A stretch of 64,000 nucleotides of DNA from an uncultured Pelagibacteraceae bacterium (GTDB taxonomy: Bacteria > Pseudomonadota > Alphaproteobacteria > Pelagibacterales > Pelagibacteraceae). The position numbers and the translations under genes are program-made. The notes under the pieces were generated by a model. That model was not told the origin of the DNA. It did not search any database and was given only the letters and a program-made list of their open reading frames with translations. Positions 29,142 through 38,965 of this stretch are shown piece after piece (the stretch's first letter is position 1; each line of letters starts with the position of its first letter). The DNA is taken from contig CACEKW010000001.1 in assembly GCA_902560185.1 (NCBI GenBank), forward strand, positions 48,001-112,000. Direction: 5' to 3'.

Positions 29142-30176
29142 TTAATTTTCTAATTCGTGCTGTATCATTTCATCAATAAGATCATCAATAGAAATTTTTG
29201 GAACCCATTTTAATATTTTTTTTGCTTTTGAAGCATCGCCTTTTAAATAATCAACTTCTAAAGGTCTGAAATATCTATTTTTACATTCAATAATAATTTT
29301 CTTATTATCAATATTGACAGCTTTTTCATTGATACCTACTCCTGTCCATCTGATATTAAAATTCATTTTTTTTGCAACTCTATTTACAAAATCTTTAATT
29401 GTAAAAGTTTTTCCAGTTCCAATCACATAGTCATCAGGTCTTTTTTTTTGTAACATTTTCCACATAGCTTCCACATAATCTCTAGCATGCCCCCAATCTC
29501 TCTTTGAATATAAGTTACCCAAAAATAATTTTTTTTGACTACCTTGTTTAATTCTTACCAAGCCTTGTATAATTTTCTTAGTAACAAAAGTTTCCCCACG
29601 AATAGGACTTTCGTGATTAAATAAAATTCCATTACATGCATACATTCCATATGCATCTCTGTAGTTTTTTGTAATCCAATGTGCAAAACACTTTGAGATG
29701 CCGTAAGGGCTTACGGGATGAAAATTTGTTTTTTCGTTTTGAAATTTTTTTTTTGTACTTCCAAACATTTCAGAAGTTCCTGCCTGATAAAACTTAACTT
29801 TTTTCTCTAAATTTAAACTTCTAATCGCTTCCAAAATTCTCAAAGTACCAAGACCATTTACATCAGCTGAGTATTCAGGCACTTCAAAAGAAACTTTTAC
29901 ATGCGATTGTGCTGCTAAATTGTATATCTCATTTGGATTAACTTTTTTAATCAAATTTAATATAGATGAAGCATCAGTTAAGTCACCATATAGAAGAACA
30001 AAGTTTGATTTATAATTTATGTCTTTATAGATATCATCAACTCTTTGTGTATTTATAATTGAAGATCTTCTTTTTACACCATAGACAATATATTTTTTTT
30101 TTAATAAAAATTTTGACAAATATGCACCATCTTGCCCAGTTACTCCAAATATTAAAGCTTTTTTATTTTTCATCAA
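29142..30176 (-). CDS. gmd: GDP-mannose 4,6-dehydratase
   Basis: Forms GDP-4-keto-6-deoxy-D-mannose. The N-terminus ALIFGVTGQDGAYLSKFLL, the AAQSHVKVSFE segment, GTSEMFGS, VSPYGISKCFAHW (catalytic Tyr/Lys) and NHESPIRGETFVTKKI are all hallmarks of Gmd. Length 344. The product can feed Fcl (next gene) or an aminotransferase such as the one at 60113. Confidence 0.95.
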   Translation of the reverse strand: MMKNKKALIFGVTGQDGAYLSKFLLKKKYIVYGVKRRSSIINTQRVDDIYKDINYKSNFVLLYGDLTDASSILNLIKKVNPNEIYNLAAQSHVKVSFEVPEYSADVNGLGTLRILEAIRSLNLEKKVKFYQAGTSEMFGSTKKKFQNEKTNFHPVSPYGISKCFAHWITKNYRDAYGMYACNGILFNHESPIRGETFVTKKIIQGLVRIKQGSQKKLFLGNLYSKRDWGHARDYVEAMWKMLQKKRPDDYVIGTGKTFTIKDFVNRVAKKMNFNIRWTGVGINEKAVNIDNKKIIIECKNRYFRPLEVDYLKGDASKAKKILKWVPKISIDDLIDEMIQHELEN

Positions 30177-30180
30177 AATT

Positions 30181-31191
30181 TCATGATTTTGTGAATCTAC
30201 TTAAATTTGATCCATGATTATTTATTTCTGAGGATATCCAATTATATGTTTTTTCTAGGCCCTCTTTTAATTTAATCTTATAACTCCAATTTAAAACTTT
30301 TTTCACTAAATCATTATTGCTCGACCTTCCCCTGACTCCTTTTGGTTTGTCTAACTGATATATCTTTTTTAATTTCTGTAATCCTGAAATACCTTCAATT
30401 ATTTCTATCATTTGATTGATGGAAACCTGTTCATCACTACCAATGTTAACTGGATCAGAATAATCGGATTCGAATAAACGAAGTGTACCCTCTATACAAT
30501 CATCAACATATAAAAAAGTTCTTGTTTGCATTCCATCTCCCCAAACCTCAATTTCGTTTTTGCTCTCTTTTTTTGCCATAATTATTTTTCGACATAGCGC
30601 TGCAGGGGCTTTTTCTCTTCCTCCGTCGTAAGTTCCATAAGGACCATATATATTATGATATCTTGCTATTCTTACCTGTATGCCATAATCCTCCATAAAA
30701 TGTCTGCACATTCTTTCACTAAACAATTTTTCCCACCCATATCCATCCTCAGGATCTGCAGGATAAGCATCATCCTCTTTTAATCCTTTTACAAAAACTT
30801 CTTGTTGAATAGATTGATTATATGCACAAGCACTAGATGAAAAAAAATATTTTTTAATTCCTAATTCCTTACAAGCGATTAATAAGTTTGTATTAATCAA
30901 AACTGATTGCATACATTCTGCCTTGTTATTTTCAATAAATCCCATACCACCCATATTACAAGCCATATTAAAAACATAATCAACGTTTTTTAAAACTTTT
31001 CTACAATTTTCAATTTCTTTCATATCAATTGAGTAATAATTTTTTGCTTTCTCAAATTCTTGAAACCAATGCTCCCTGGGTTTAATGTCTGCGGCTATAA
31101 TAAAATTTCCATCCTTGATTAACTTATTGACTAAATGGCCGCCTATAAAACCACCTGCTCCAACCACTAAAATTTTTTTATTTCTTATCAT
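30181..31191 (-). CDS. GDP-mannose 3,5-epimerase-like NAD-dependent epimerase
   Basis: Extended short-chain dehydrogenase. It contains VVGAGGFIGGHLV, the segment NMGGMGFIENN and SSACAYN, then PADPEDGYGWEKL (catalytic Tyr/Lys) and RYHNIYGPYGTYDGGREKAPAALCRK. These match plant-type GDP-mannose 3,5-epimerase closely by eye, an enzyme that makes GDP-L-galactose and GDP-L-gulose. Length 336. It is 4 bp upstream of gmd in the same operon, consistent with GDP-mannose as substrate. Activity is inferred. Confidence 0.78.
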   Translation of the reverse strand: MIRNKKILVVGAGGFIGGHLVNKLIKDGNFIIAADIKPREHWFQEFEKAKNYYSIDMKEIENCRKVLKNVDYVFNMACNMGGMGFIENNKAECMQSVLINTNLLIACKELGIKKYFFSSSACAYNQSIQQEVFVKGLKEDDAYPADPEDGYGWEKLFSERMCRHFMEDYGIQVRIARYHNIYGPYGTYDGGREKAPAALCRKIIMAKKESKNEIEVWGDGMQTRTFLYVDDCIEGTLRLFESDYSDPVNIGSDEQVSINQMIEIIEGISGLQKLKKIYQLDKPKGVRGRSSNNDLVKKVLNWSYKIKLKEGLEKTYNWISSEINNHGSNLSRFTKS

Positions 31192-31259
31192 TCAAAATTT
31201 ATAAATTTTTAAAATATTTTTATAAACATAATCACCAATTTTACAAAAACAAGAAATTT

Positions 31260-32237
31260 TCAATACTCTTTTTGATTTATATTTTTCTTATACCAATTTA
31301 AAGATGACTTTAGCAAATAATTTAAATTGTTATACTTGGGTTTCCACTTTATTTCTTTAACTAATTTTTGAGAGTTTGCAATTGAAATAACTATATCACT
31401 ATGTCTTCTTTTTCCTATTTTGAAATTAATTTTGTTTTTTGATATCAAAATAAATTTTTGTAAAATTTCTTTGACTGAAAAGCCATTGCCATAACCACAA
31501 TTAAAAATTTTAAACACTCTTTTTTTTAAAATTAAATTTGCAATTAATAAATGAATTTGAGCTAAATCCTCAACATGGATGTAATCCCTAATTGTAGTAC
31601 CATCAGGTGTTTTGTAATCATTTCCGTTTATTACGAAAGTTTTATTTTTAAGTGTAGCAGCACACAAATTTAAAATAAGATTATACCCTTTCCTAATATT
31701 AAATCCACATCTTAATTTTTTGTCAGAACCAGCGACATTAAAATATCTTAATATCACACATCGAACTTTATTTTTTTTTTTTATTAAATATTTTTCTAAT
31801 TTTAATTTTGATTTTGGATAAGGTGACATTGGTTGAAGTCTATCATTTTCATTTACTTTTTTATTTCTATTTCCATAGACACCTGCAGTTGATGAAAAAA
31901 TAAATTTGTTAATATTGTTCTCAATACAACAATCGAAAAAAACTTTTGCCTTTTCATAATTATTTACATAATATTTTTTAGGAGATTTTATAGACTCTTC
32001 GTTATTTATTAGTGCAGCAAAATGAAAAACGATATCGAATTTTTTTTTAATTAAAATTTTATTCATCGCTCTAATATTAGAAATATCATTTTTATAAAAT
32101 ATTGCTTTTTTTGGTAGATTTTCGATCGACCCCGTGGATAAATTGTCTATGATAGTCACTTCATGTCCCCGATCAATAAAGTAATTTGATACAGTACTAC
32201 CAATGTAACCAGCACCACCTGTTACTAAAACTTTCAT
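31260..32237 (-). CDS. galE: UDP-glucose 4-epimerase GalE-like
   Basis: Interconverts UDP-glucose and UDP-galactose or the N-acetyl forms. It has VTGGAGYIGSTVSNYF, FHFAALI, FSSTAGVYG, MSPYPKSKLKLEKYL (catalytic Tyr-x3-Lys), RYFNVAGSD and TPDGTTIRDYIHVEDLA, the last being a strong GalE signature. Length 325. The start overlaps the upstream WecA-like gene (ATGA). Confidence 0.88.
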   Translation of the reverse strand: MKVLVTGGAGYIGSTVSNYFIDRGHEVTIIDNLSTGSIENLPKKAIFYKNDISNIRAMNKILIKKKFDIVFHFAALINNEESIKSPKKYYVNNYEKAKVFFDCCIENNINKFIFSSTAGVYGNRNKKVNENDRLQPMSPYPKSKLKLEKYLIKKKNKVRCVILRYFNVAGSDKKLRCGFNIRKGYNLILNLCAATLKNKTFVINGNDYKTPDGTTIRDYIHVEDLAQIHLLIANLILKKRVFKIFNCGYGNGFSVKEILQKFILISKNKINFKIGKRRHSDIVISIANSQKLVKEIKWKPKYNNLNYLLKSSLNWYKKNINQKEY

Positions 32238-33253
32238 TTATTTTTTATCTTCATGTAAGTAATTAAAATTAAATAAAATATTAAAGTAATTACGAAAATA
32301 TAATATGTTTTAATATCTAAAAATAAAAATGAAATTGGAATAATGCAGGATCCAATTGTAATTATTATTGTTAAATTTTTATTTTTTGTAAAATTATAAA
32401 TTATATGATGTAAATGATTAAGGTCACCTTTGAATGGATGTTTTTTATTAATTGATCTTTCAATGAATAATCTTAACATATCTATTGCAGGGATCATCAA
32501 AATTATAAAAACTTCATCACCAAAAAAGAAAAATTCAAAATTTTTATATTGGTAAATAAATGTGCATCCTAATAATGAACTTATCAAATAAGCACCGCCA
32601 TCACCTAAAAAAACTTTGTTTTGATAATTCAAAATTCCTAAAAAGGTAAAACAAATTAATAATAAAATAAAAAAAATTGGGATAAAGCCTTTGAAAATAA
32701 ACAATATAAAAATTATGGAACTAAACAAAATTAATTGAAGATCGATACCATCAAACATATTTATTGCATTGGCTAACAATAAAAATGATAAAATTATGAA
32801 AAAAGAGGAATATTCCTTAAAATAATACACTTTATCCAGAAATGAAATTTTAATAATGTCTAATTTCAATTCTGGAAAAAAATGTATCACACTGCTGATT
32901 GAAAAAAGGAGTAATAATAATTTAATATTAGGAGATAAATTCTTTAAATCATCAATAAGTCCAATTAAGTAAAATAAAGTGCTTAAAATAATTACTGAAA
33001 ATAAAAACTGACTCTCAAAAATGGGGTAAATATTAAAAGATCCTAAAAGGAAAATTATTAAATAGACATTGGTTATTATTACTAATCCACCTGTTAGTGA
33101 AATTGGTTTTGAGTGCCTTTTCAATTTTCCATCAGGTTTATCAAAAAGAGCTAAAAAATTTGAAATAGAATTAAACTTTAAAAAAAAAATTAAATTGAAT
33201 AAAAATACAAATAAAATTAAAAAAAAAACACTCACAATATTACACTGTATCAA
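32234..33253 (-). CDS. WecA/MraY-family sugar-1-phosphate undecaprenyl-phosphate transferase
   Basis: Polytopic membrane enzyme that starts glycan synthesis by linking a sugar phosphate to undecaprenyl phosphate. Visible family motifs are LIDDLKNL (Asp pair), NAINMFDGIDLQ, FLGDGGAYLISSLLG and the cytoplasmic HPFKGDLNHLHHI histidine box typical of WecA-type proteins. Around ten helices, 339 residues. Co-transcribed with galE, so a UDP-HexNAc donor is plausible. Divergent from the PIG-L gene at 33359. Confidence 0.88.
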   Translation of the reverse strand: MIQCNIVSVFFLILFVFLFNLIFFLKFNSISNFLALFDKPDGKLKRHSKPISLTGGLVIITNVYLIIFLLGSFNIYPIFESQFLFSVIILSTLFYLIGLIDDLKNLSPNIKLLLLLFSISSVIHFFPELKLDIIKISFLDKVYYFKEYSSFFIILSFLLLANAINMFDGIDLQLILFSSIIFILFIFKGFIPIFFILLLICFTFLGILNYQNKVFLGDGGAYLISSLLGCTFIYQYKNFEFFFFGDEVFIILMIPAIDMLRLFIERSINKKHPFKGDLNHLHHIIYNFTKNKNLTIIITIGSCIIPISFLFLDIKTYYIFVITLIFYLILITYMKIKNK

Positions 33254-33358
33254 ATTTATTAAATTTTATATCAATATTTCTATTTTTGACTATAGATGAC
33301 TGGTATTTCATCATAAAAGTTGATACTACACTTTCATAATAAATTCTAATAATTAATT

Positions 33359-34054
33359 ATGAGTACAGTATTTGTTGTTGCTGCGCACCCTGATGATGAG
33401 GTTTTAGGATGTGGTGGAACTCTTCTGAGACATGTAAGAAACGGAGATAAAGTATACGTCCTATTTGTTTCTGATGGAGTTTCGGGGAGGTATAGTGCTG
33501 ATACAAAAGATACAAAAGCAAAGATTTCAAGAGAAATTTTTAAAAGAGAAAATATGGCTAAGAAAGTAGCTAAAATTGGAAAGTTTACAATTGTTGATTT
33601 TTTAAATTTAAAAAATTTAGAGCTTCATACTTATCCTCATAATTTTCTAACAAACATAATTTTTAATTATTTTAAAAAATATAAACCAGATATAGTTTAT
33701 ACTCATTATGAACATGACTTGAATATTGATCATTACCATACTTTTTTTTCGACATTTGTAGCATCAAGGCCCAACTTAGAATTTAAAATAAAAAAATTAC
33801 TTAGTTTTGAAATTCCTTCATCTACAGATTGGGGTATTAATTCTAAAAATAGATTATTTAACCCAAATTATTTTGTAGATATTTCAAAATACTTTAAAAA
33901 AAAAGAGTTATTATTAAATCAGTATAAGTTTGAAATGAGAACAGCTCCACATTCTAGATCAATTAAAAATATAAATGCATTATCAATAGTAAGAGGAGGT
34001 GTAGCAGGATTTCATAAAGCAGAAGCATTTTTCATCAACAGGATAATTGAATAA
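33359..34054 (+). CDS. PIG-L/LmbE-family deacetylase
   Basis: Zinc-dependent N-deacetylase family acting on N-acetyl sugars. The zinc motif AAHPDDEVLGCGG is at residues 8-20, and the third histidine lies in HYEHDLNIDHYHTF. 231 residues. In glycan islands these enzymes usually free an amino group on a sugar, but the substrate here is unknown. It starts with a good ATG and is followed by a 183-bp gap with no other gene visible. Confidence 0.88.
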   Translation: MSTVFVVAAHPDDEVLGCGGTLLRHVRNGDKVYVLFVSDGVSGRYSADTKDTKAKISREIFKRENMAKKVAKIGKFTIVDFLNLKNLELHTYPHNFLTNIIFNYFKKYKPDIVYTHYEHDLNIDHYHTFFSTFVASRPNLEFKIKKLLSFEIPSSTDWGINSKNRLFNPNYFVDISKYFKKKELLLNQYKFEMRTAPHSRSIKNINALSIVRGGVAGFHKAEAFFINRIIE

Positions 34055-34237
34055 GGCACTCTCTATTTTATTTTTAAAAAAAACTTGAAATAATGATATT
34101 ATTACAATTTTTTCTTATACGAAAATTATGGAAATCTTAAGATGTCAATTAATAATTAAAAAATTTATCTACAAAAAATTAATTGTTTAAAAATTAAAAA
34201 AATTGAAACATTAAATTTTATAATATATTAAAAACTA

Positions 34238-35962
34238 GTGAGTTATTACTTAGGAATTTTCGGAGGAGTGGGGACAAATCCCTCAGCTGCATTATTAAAA
34301 GAAAAAAAAATAATTGCGTTTGCCGAAGAAGAGAGATTTAGTAGAATTAAAAATGCCCCTTTAGCATTACCAATTAATGCAATTTTTTATTGTCTAAATA
34401 AAGCGAAAATATCTATTAATCAAATTAAAAAAGTTTCTTTTGGTTGGGATTGTCCTCATCAATTTAATGTGGTTCCAAAAAAATTTAATAAGATATACTT
34501 AAAACATATCGGTCTCAAAAATAAATATAACCTAAATTTAGAGGAAAGAATAAGATTGGGTTATGATCCAAACAAAATATTAAATGAATTAAAATGGGCT
34601 TTTGCTAAGAAAGAACAAAATTTTAATAAAAAGATTTTTTATCACAAACATCATCTTAGTCATGCGGCAAGTGCTTTTTTTCCATCTGGTTTTAAAAAAA
34701 GTAGTATCCTTGTATTAGATGGTATGGGGGAGGAGTTCACAGGTGGTTTTTATGTTGGTGATGGAAAAAAAATTAAATGTTTAAAGAAGTTCAAATTACC
34801 AAATACCTTAGGTGGTTATTATTCTACATTTACAGAATTTTTTGGTTTTAAAAGTAATTCTGAAGAGGGAAAATTAATGGCTTTGGCATCATATGGTAAA
34901 TTTTCAAAAAATATTCAATCTAAATTAAATAAATTTTTAAAGTACAACAAATTAACCGGAGACTTTTCTTTAAATCCAGTGTTAAGATTTGGTGGAAAAA
35001 GGACAACAAATTCCAGATTTTCTGAGAGATTTATCAAGATTTTTGGTAAACCTTTGTTCAACAATAAAAAAATATTAAGGTACCATAAGAATTTAGCATT
35101 TAATGTACAGTGGAGATTGGAAGAAGTTGTTAAATTATTAGTAAAAGATTTAATTAAAATTTCTAGAATTTCAAATCTTTGTTTAGCTGGAGGAGTGCAC
35201 ATGAATTGTAAATTGAATGGTGTTTTAGCCAATCTTCCTGAAGTTAAGGAAATATATATTCAACCAGCTGCTTCGGACAATGGAGTGGCTTTAGGCGCTG
35301 CAATGTTATCTGCCAAAAATGAAAAGGGAGATTTTCCAAAAATGGAGCATTGTTATTACGGAAATAACTTTTCAAATAATGAAATATTAAATTCTTTAAA
35401 TGAGTCAAAAATTAAATTTAAAAAATTTAAAAATATTGAAAAAATAGTAGCTGAGAAACTTTCAAAAGGAAAAATAGTTGGTTGGTTCCAAGGAAGATCT
35501 GAAGTTGGTGCTCGTGCGTTGGGTAACCGATCTATTTTAGCTAATCCACTTATGAAAAATATGAAAAAAAAACTTAATGATGAAGTTAAGCATAGAGAAA
35601 ATTGGCGACCGTTCTGCCCATCCGTTAACGACTACAGATATAAAGATTATTTTGGGAGTGTACCAGAGAGTGATTTTATGATTTTAGCTTTTAAGATAAA
35701 AGAAAAATATAAAAAAATATTACCATCAGCAATTCATATTGACGGAACTGCCAGACCTCAAATTGTTAGAAAAAAAAATAATAAAAGATTTTATAAATTA
35801 ATTAAAGAATTTGAAAAAATCACTGGTCAAGCAATTATAATAAATACTTCGTTTAATATTCAAGGTGAACCTATTGTAAATAAACCATCTGAAGCCATCA
35901 GATGCTTTTCAGGGACGGGCATTGATTACCTTGCGCTGGGAGATTTTTTAATATCTAAGTGA
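34238..35962 (+). CDS. Carbamoyltransferase (NodU/CmcH/TobZ family)
   Basis: Transfers a carbamoyl group from carbamoyl phosphate via a carbamoyl-adenylate to a sugar hydroxyl. The N-terminal Kae1-like domain has GGVGTNPSAALL, AFAEEERFSR, HHLSHAASAFF, LDGMGEE and LAGGVHMNCKLNG. The C-terminal YrdC-like part has GWFQGRSEVGARALGNRSIL and NTSFNIQGEPIV. 574 residues, GTG start at 34238. Its end overlaps the convergent methyltransferase by 15 bp. It probably decorates the surface glycan. Confidence 0.92.
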   Translation: MSYYLGIFGGVGTNPSAALLKEKKIIAFAEEERFSRIKNAPLALPINAIFYCLNKAKISINQIKKVSFGWDCPHQFNVVPKKFNKIYLKHIGLKNKYNLNLEERIRLGYDPNKILNELKWAFAKKEQNFNKKIFYHKHHLSHAASAFFPSGFKKSSILVLDGMGEEFTGGFYVGDGKKIKCLKKFKLPNTLGGYYSTFTEFFGFKSNSEEGKLMALASYGKFSKNIQSKLNKFLKYNKLTGDFSLNPVLRFGGKRTTNSRFSERFIKIFGKPLFNNKKILRYHKNLAFNVQWRLEEVVKLLVKDLIKISRISNLCLAGGVHMNCKLNGVLANLPEVKEIYIQPAASDNGVALGAAMLSAKNEKGDFPKMEHCYYGNNFSNNEILNSLNESKIKFKKFKNIEKIVAEKLSKGKIVGWFQGRSEVGARALGNRSILANPLMKNMKKKLNDEVKHRENWRPFCPSVNDYRYKDYFGSVPESDFMILAFKIKEKYKKILPSAIHIDGTARPQIVRKKNNKRFYKLIKEFEKITGQAIIINTSFNIQGEPIVNKPSEAIRCFSGTGIDYLALGDFLISK

Positions 35963-36607
35963 TTTTAATCTAAATACTATTGAAGTATTAAATTTCATTT
36001 TTGTAATCTTTTCTACTCTATATCCGGTCTCTGAAATTAATTTATTACAAAGATTTTGAGAAACATAAAATGTATTTATACCTAGTAAAATTTCGCCATC
36101 ATTCATTAAATAATTTTTTGATTCAATTAAAAAATCATGAGTGGTTTTAAGACCTTCATGCTCGCTGTAGCGGATATTTGGAAATTCTAACTCATATTTT
36201 TTTTGTGATAATGGAACATAAGGAGGATTAAAAGAAATTAAATCAAATTTTTCGTCAATATTTGAAAATAAGTTTGACTTTTTAATTTTGATATTAGTTT
36301 TATTAAGCTCTGAATTATTTATACTGTTTTCAACAAATTTTTCATAAATATCAACAGAAGTTACGTCTGAAGAAATATTAATTTTTTTAAAAAATTGACC
36401 AAGTATAGCAAATTGGCCACAACCCATATCAAGGTATTTCTTTGTTTGTTTTATATCATTAAGTTCTTTTTTTAAAACTAATGTGGTCAAGTCCCAGAAA
36501 GTATTATGAAGAAACTTATCAATTTTAATTCCCCATATAAAAGAAGTAATAATTTTTGAAGATCTTATAAATTTTAATATAATATAGTACAATTTACCAA
36601 TCATCAA
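35948..36607 (-). CDS. SAM-dependent methyltransferase (HemK-like NPPY motif)
   Basis: Class I methyltransferase. The SAM-binding loop is YLDMGCGQFAILG and the catalytic-type motif is SFNPPYVPLSQ, the NPPY seen in N-methyltransferases acting on amide or amine nitrogens. 219 residues. It overlaps the glycosyltransferase start by 4 bp and may methylate a glycan or a precursor. The substrate is unknown. Confidence 0.75.
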   Translation of the reverse strand: MMIGKLYYIILKFIRSSKIITSFIWGIKIDKFLHNTFWDLTTLVLKKELNDIKQTKKYLDMGCGQFAILGQFFKKINISSDVTSVDIYEKFVENSINNSELNKTNIKIKKSNLFSNIDEKFDLISFNPPYVPLSQKKYELEFPNIRYSEHEGLKTTHDFLIESKNYLMNDGEILLGINTFYVSQNLCNKLISETGYRVEKITKMKFNTSIVFRLKSLRY

Positions 36608-37653
36608 TTATCAAAAATTTTTTTCATTTTCCCTTCAAAATTTTTCAACAAGTGAACATCCTTTATGAAAATATTTTTTTGAATCTTATTATAATCTCTA
36701 ATTATTCTCTTTAATGTTTTTTTAAAGTCATTAACATTTCTTTCACAATTAATTAACCCAAATGAAAAAGTTTTTTTTAAATATTTGATATCATTAAAAA
36801 TAACAATAGGTTTTAACCTTGATAAACTTTCTAAAATAACTTGTGGATATGCCTCAACGTATGATGGTAAAATAAAAATATCTGATTTATTATAATATTT
36901 AATTAATTCCTTGGTTGAGGAAATTTGTCCAAGGATCTTGATATTTTTATTACTGGGATAATTGTTTTTTTTTAGATATTTGAAATCATTACCAATCATT
37001 AACAATCTTGCTTTGATACCTAATCTTTCAAATAAAAAAATTAAATTGGCATAACCTTTCTCTTTTCTGAATCTTCCAATATATAATAAATTAATTTTTT
37101 TTTTTGGAGATAATTTTTTAAGTTGTTTTTTTCTATTTTTTAACCAAACTTTAGTTACTTCAGACGGAAAAACTAATTCTGGTTTAACAACACCTGTTAA
37201 AGATTTTGAACAACTTAAGATATTTATTCTTTTTTTTAAGAGTCCCAACATAATTCCATAAAAATAATAACCTAATATGCCCAACTTAATTCTATATTCT
37301 TCATATCCATCACTTCTTAAAAATAAGAAAATATTTTTTTTATTCGCCCCCAACATTAACAATAAAAAACTTATTAAGAAATTATATGGAGATAATGATA
37401 TTATAAGTATCTTTGTATTTTTAATATCAAACTTTTTCTTAAAAAGAGAAAGTAAATTAATAATCTTAATGTTACTTAATTTTTCTTTAAATTTTAATTT
37501 TTTTTTTGATTTTCTTGCTATTAAATAAATATTTTTAAATTTTTTAAAACAATTGATAATTGTAAAAGTATTTTTATTAGAGTTAAAAAATTCTTTTTTC
37601 TGTAAATAAAATCTATCATTAGATACTATAAAAATTTTTTTCATTCTCTCCAA
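36604..37653 (-). CDS. Glycosyltransferase family 4
   Basis: GT-B retaining glycosyltransferase. The C-terminal nucleotide-sugar domain has LLYIGRFRKEKGYANL, KILGQISS and SDIFILPSYVEAYPQVILESLS, containing the E-x7-E motif. 349 residues with a hydrophobic patch near 95-135. Lies in a tight group with gtrA and a GT2 gene. Donor and acceptor are unknown. Confidence 0.88.
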   Translation of the reverse strand: MERMKKIFIVSNDRFYLQKKEFFNSNKNTFTIINCFKKFKNIYLIARKSKKKLKFKEKLSNIKIINLLSLFKKKFDIKNTKILIISLSPYNFLISFLLLMLGANKKNIFLFLRSDGYEEYRIKLGILGYYFYGIMLGLLKKRINILSCSKSLTGVVKPELVFPSEVTKVWLKNRKKQLKKLSPKKKINLLYIGRFRKEKGYANLIFLFERLGIKARLLMIGNDFKYLKKNNYPSNKNIKILGQISSTKELIKYYNKSDIFILPSYVEAYPQVILESLSRLKPIVIFNDIKYLKKTFSFGLINCERNVNDFKKTLKRIIRDYNKIQKNIFIKDVHLLKNFEGKMKKIFDN

Positions 37654-37656
37654 CTA

Positions 37657-38022
37657 TCATTTAAAATCAGAATTTTTATAAAATACAACTGATTTTAAAA
37701 AAAAACTAATTATCAATGTTAAAGCAAAAATGTAATTGCTTTGAATTTGTTCAAGTATGAAAAAAAAGAATAAATTAAATAATAAAAATTCGAATAATCT
37801 AAAGAAACACGAAATCATAACTATTCTAAAATAGTTTTTTTGAGTTTTTTTAAATATTTTAAGCTTAAAGAAAAAAAAAATGTTTAAGTTGAGAACAATA
37901 AATAGCGATAATAAAGATGCTAGTGATTCATGAAATTTGATAATTAAAAAATTATACAATAAGTTTGAAAAAATAAAACTAAATATTGATATTATAGAGT
38001 ACCTATAAACAAAAAATTTCAA
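37657..38022 (-). CDS. GtrA-like four-helix membrane protein
   Basis: 121 residues with four transmembrane helices and the basic loop KLKIFKKTQKN, matching the GtrA/DPMS family by topology and by position. GtrA proteins are proposed to flip undecaprenyl-phosphate-linked sugars. It overlaps the GT2 gene at 38019 by 4 bp, the usual GtrA-GtrB pairing. Confidence 0.75.
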   Translation of the reverse strand: MKFFVYRYSIISIFSFIFSNLLYNFLIIKFHESLASLLSLFIVLNLNIFFFFKLKIFKKTQKNYFRIVMISCFFRLFEFLLFNLFFFFILEQIQSNYIFALTLIISFFLKSVVFYKNSDFK

Positions 38023-38933
38023 GAATTTTCCTCGATATTTTTTTTTATATTTCTAATTAAGAAACCTAGTAAACCTAAAAATAGAAGTAATAAACCTATC
38101 AAAAATAATGCAACACCCAATATTAAAGATTGGATATATCCATCTCCATTATCAAAAATAAAAAAGTATATAAATCGTAAGATTGCTGATGATCCAATTA
38201 TAATTGGTATAATCGACAACCAAGAAAAAAATTGTAAAGGCTTGTATAATAAAAAAGTTTTTAAAATAATAAGCATTTGTTTAACAATAAATTCCATCGA
38301 AGAATTAAATAATCTTGATTTTCTTATTGGGGGATTAGTTTTTATTGGAATTTCTCCAATTAAAAGATCTTTTTCATTAGCCTGAATTAGTGTCTCTAAA
38401 GTATAGCTGTAATTTGAATCTACTCTGAGTTTGTTAATTGCATCTTTGTTATAAGCTCTAAATCCGCTTGAGGCATCTGTAATTTTTTGACCCGAAACAA
38501 TTCTTACAACTTTTGTACCAAGTTTTTGTAAAAAAATTTTTATTTTTGAGAAATGTTCAATCTCATCAAATTTTCTTACACCAACAACAATATCTGTTTT
38601 TGAATTAATCAAATGCTCAATCAAACTCTCAATATATTCTGCTTTGTATTGATTGTCTGCATCAGTATTAATTAAAATATCAACGTTATTTTTTGATGCA
38701 AATTTTCTTCCTTCATTAAAAGCATATCCAAGTCCTCTATTTCTTTTTAGAGAAATTATATTATTGACACCACTTTTTTTGGCAGTCTCAATAGTTTTGT
38801 CATTTGATCCATCATCAATAATAACTATCTCATAATCATATTTTTTTGGATTGACTAACTTTCTTATTTCAAAAATTGTATTTTCTATTTGAAGTTCTTC
38901 GTTGAAACAAGGAATTTGAATAAATATTTTCAT
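38019..38933 (-). CDS. Glycosyltransferase family 2, GtrB/DPM1-like
   Basis: Polyisoprenyl-phosphate hexose synthase type. The GT-A domain shows IPCFNEE, IIDDGSNDKT, NTDADNQYKAEYI (DxD) and ASSGFRAYNKDAI. Two C-terminal helices (about 235-260 and 268-295) match GtrB-like proteins. 304 residues. With the adjacent GtrA-like gene and GT4 it probably builds and flips a lipid-linked sugar used for glycan side-chains. Confidence 0.88.
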   Translation of the reverse strand: MKIFIQIPCFNEELQIENTIFEIRKLVNPKKYDYEIVIIDDGSNDKTIETAKKSGVNNIISLKRNRGLGYAFNEGRKFASKNNVDILINTDADNQYKAEYIESLIEHLINSKTDIVVGVRKFDEIEHFSKIKIFLQKLGTKVVRIVSGQKITDASSGFRAYNKDAINKLRVDSNYSYTLETLIQANEKDLLIGEIPIKTNPPIRKSRLFNSSMEFIVKQMLIILKTFLLYKPLQFFSWLSIIPIIIGSSAILRFIYFFIFDNGDGYIQSLILGVALFLIGLLLLFLGLLGFLIRNIKKNIEENS

Positions 38934-38965
38934 TAATATTTTGAAAATATATTATTATTTTTTTA

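Noticed and set aside
37742..37760. TTGTTCAAGTATGAA in the gtrA-like gene as a sixth operator
   Set aside because: The right arm matches only partly and the site is within coding sequence far from a start codon.
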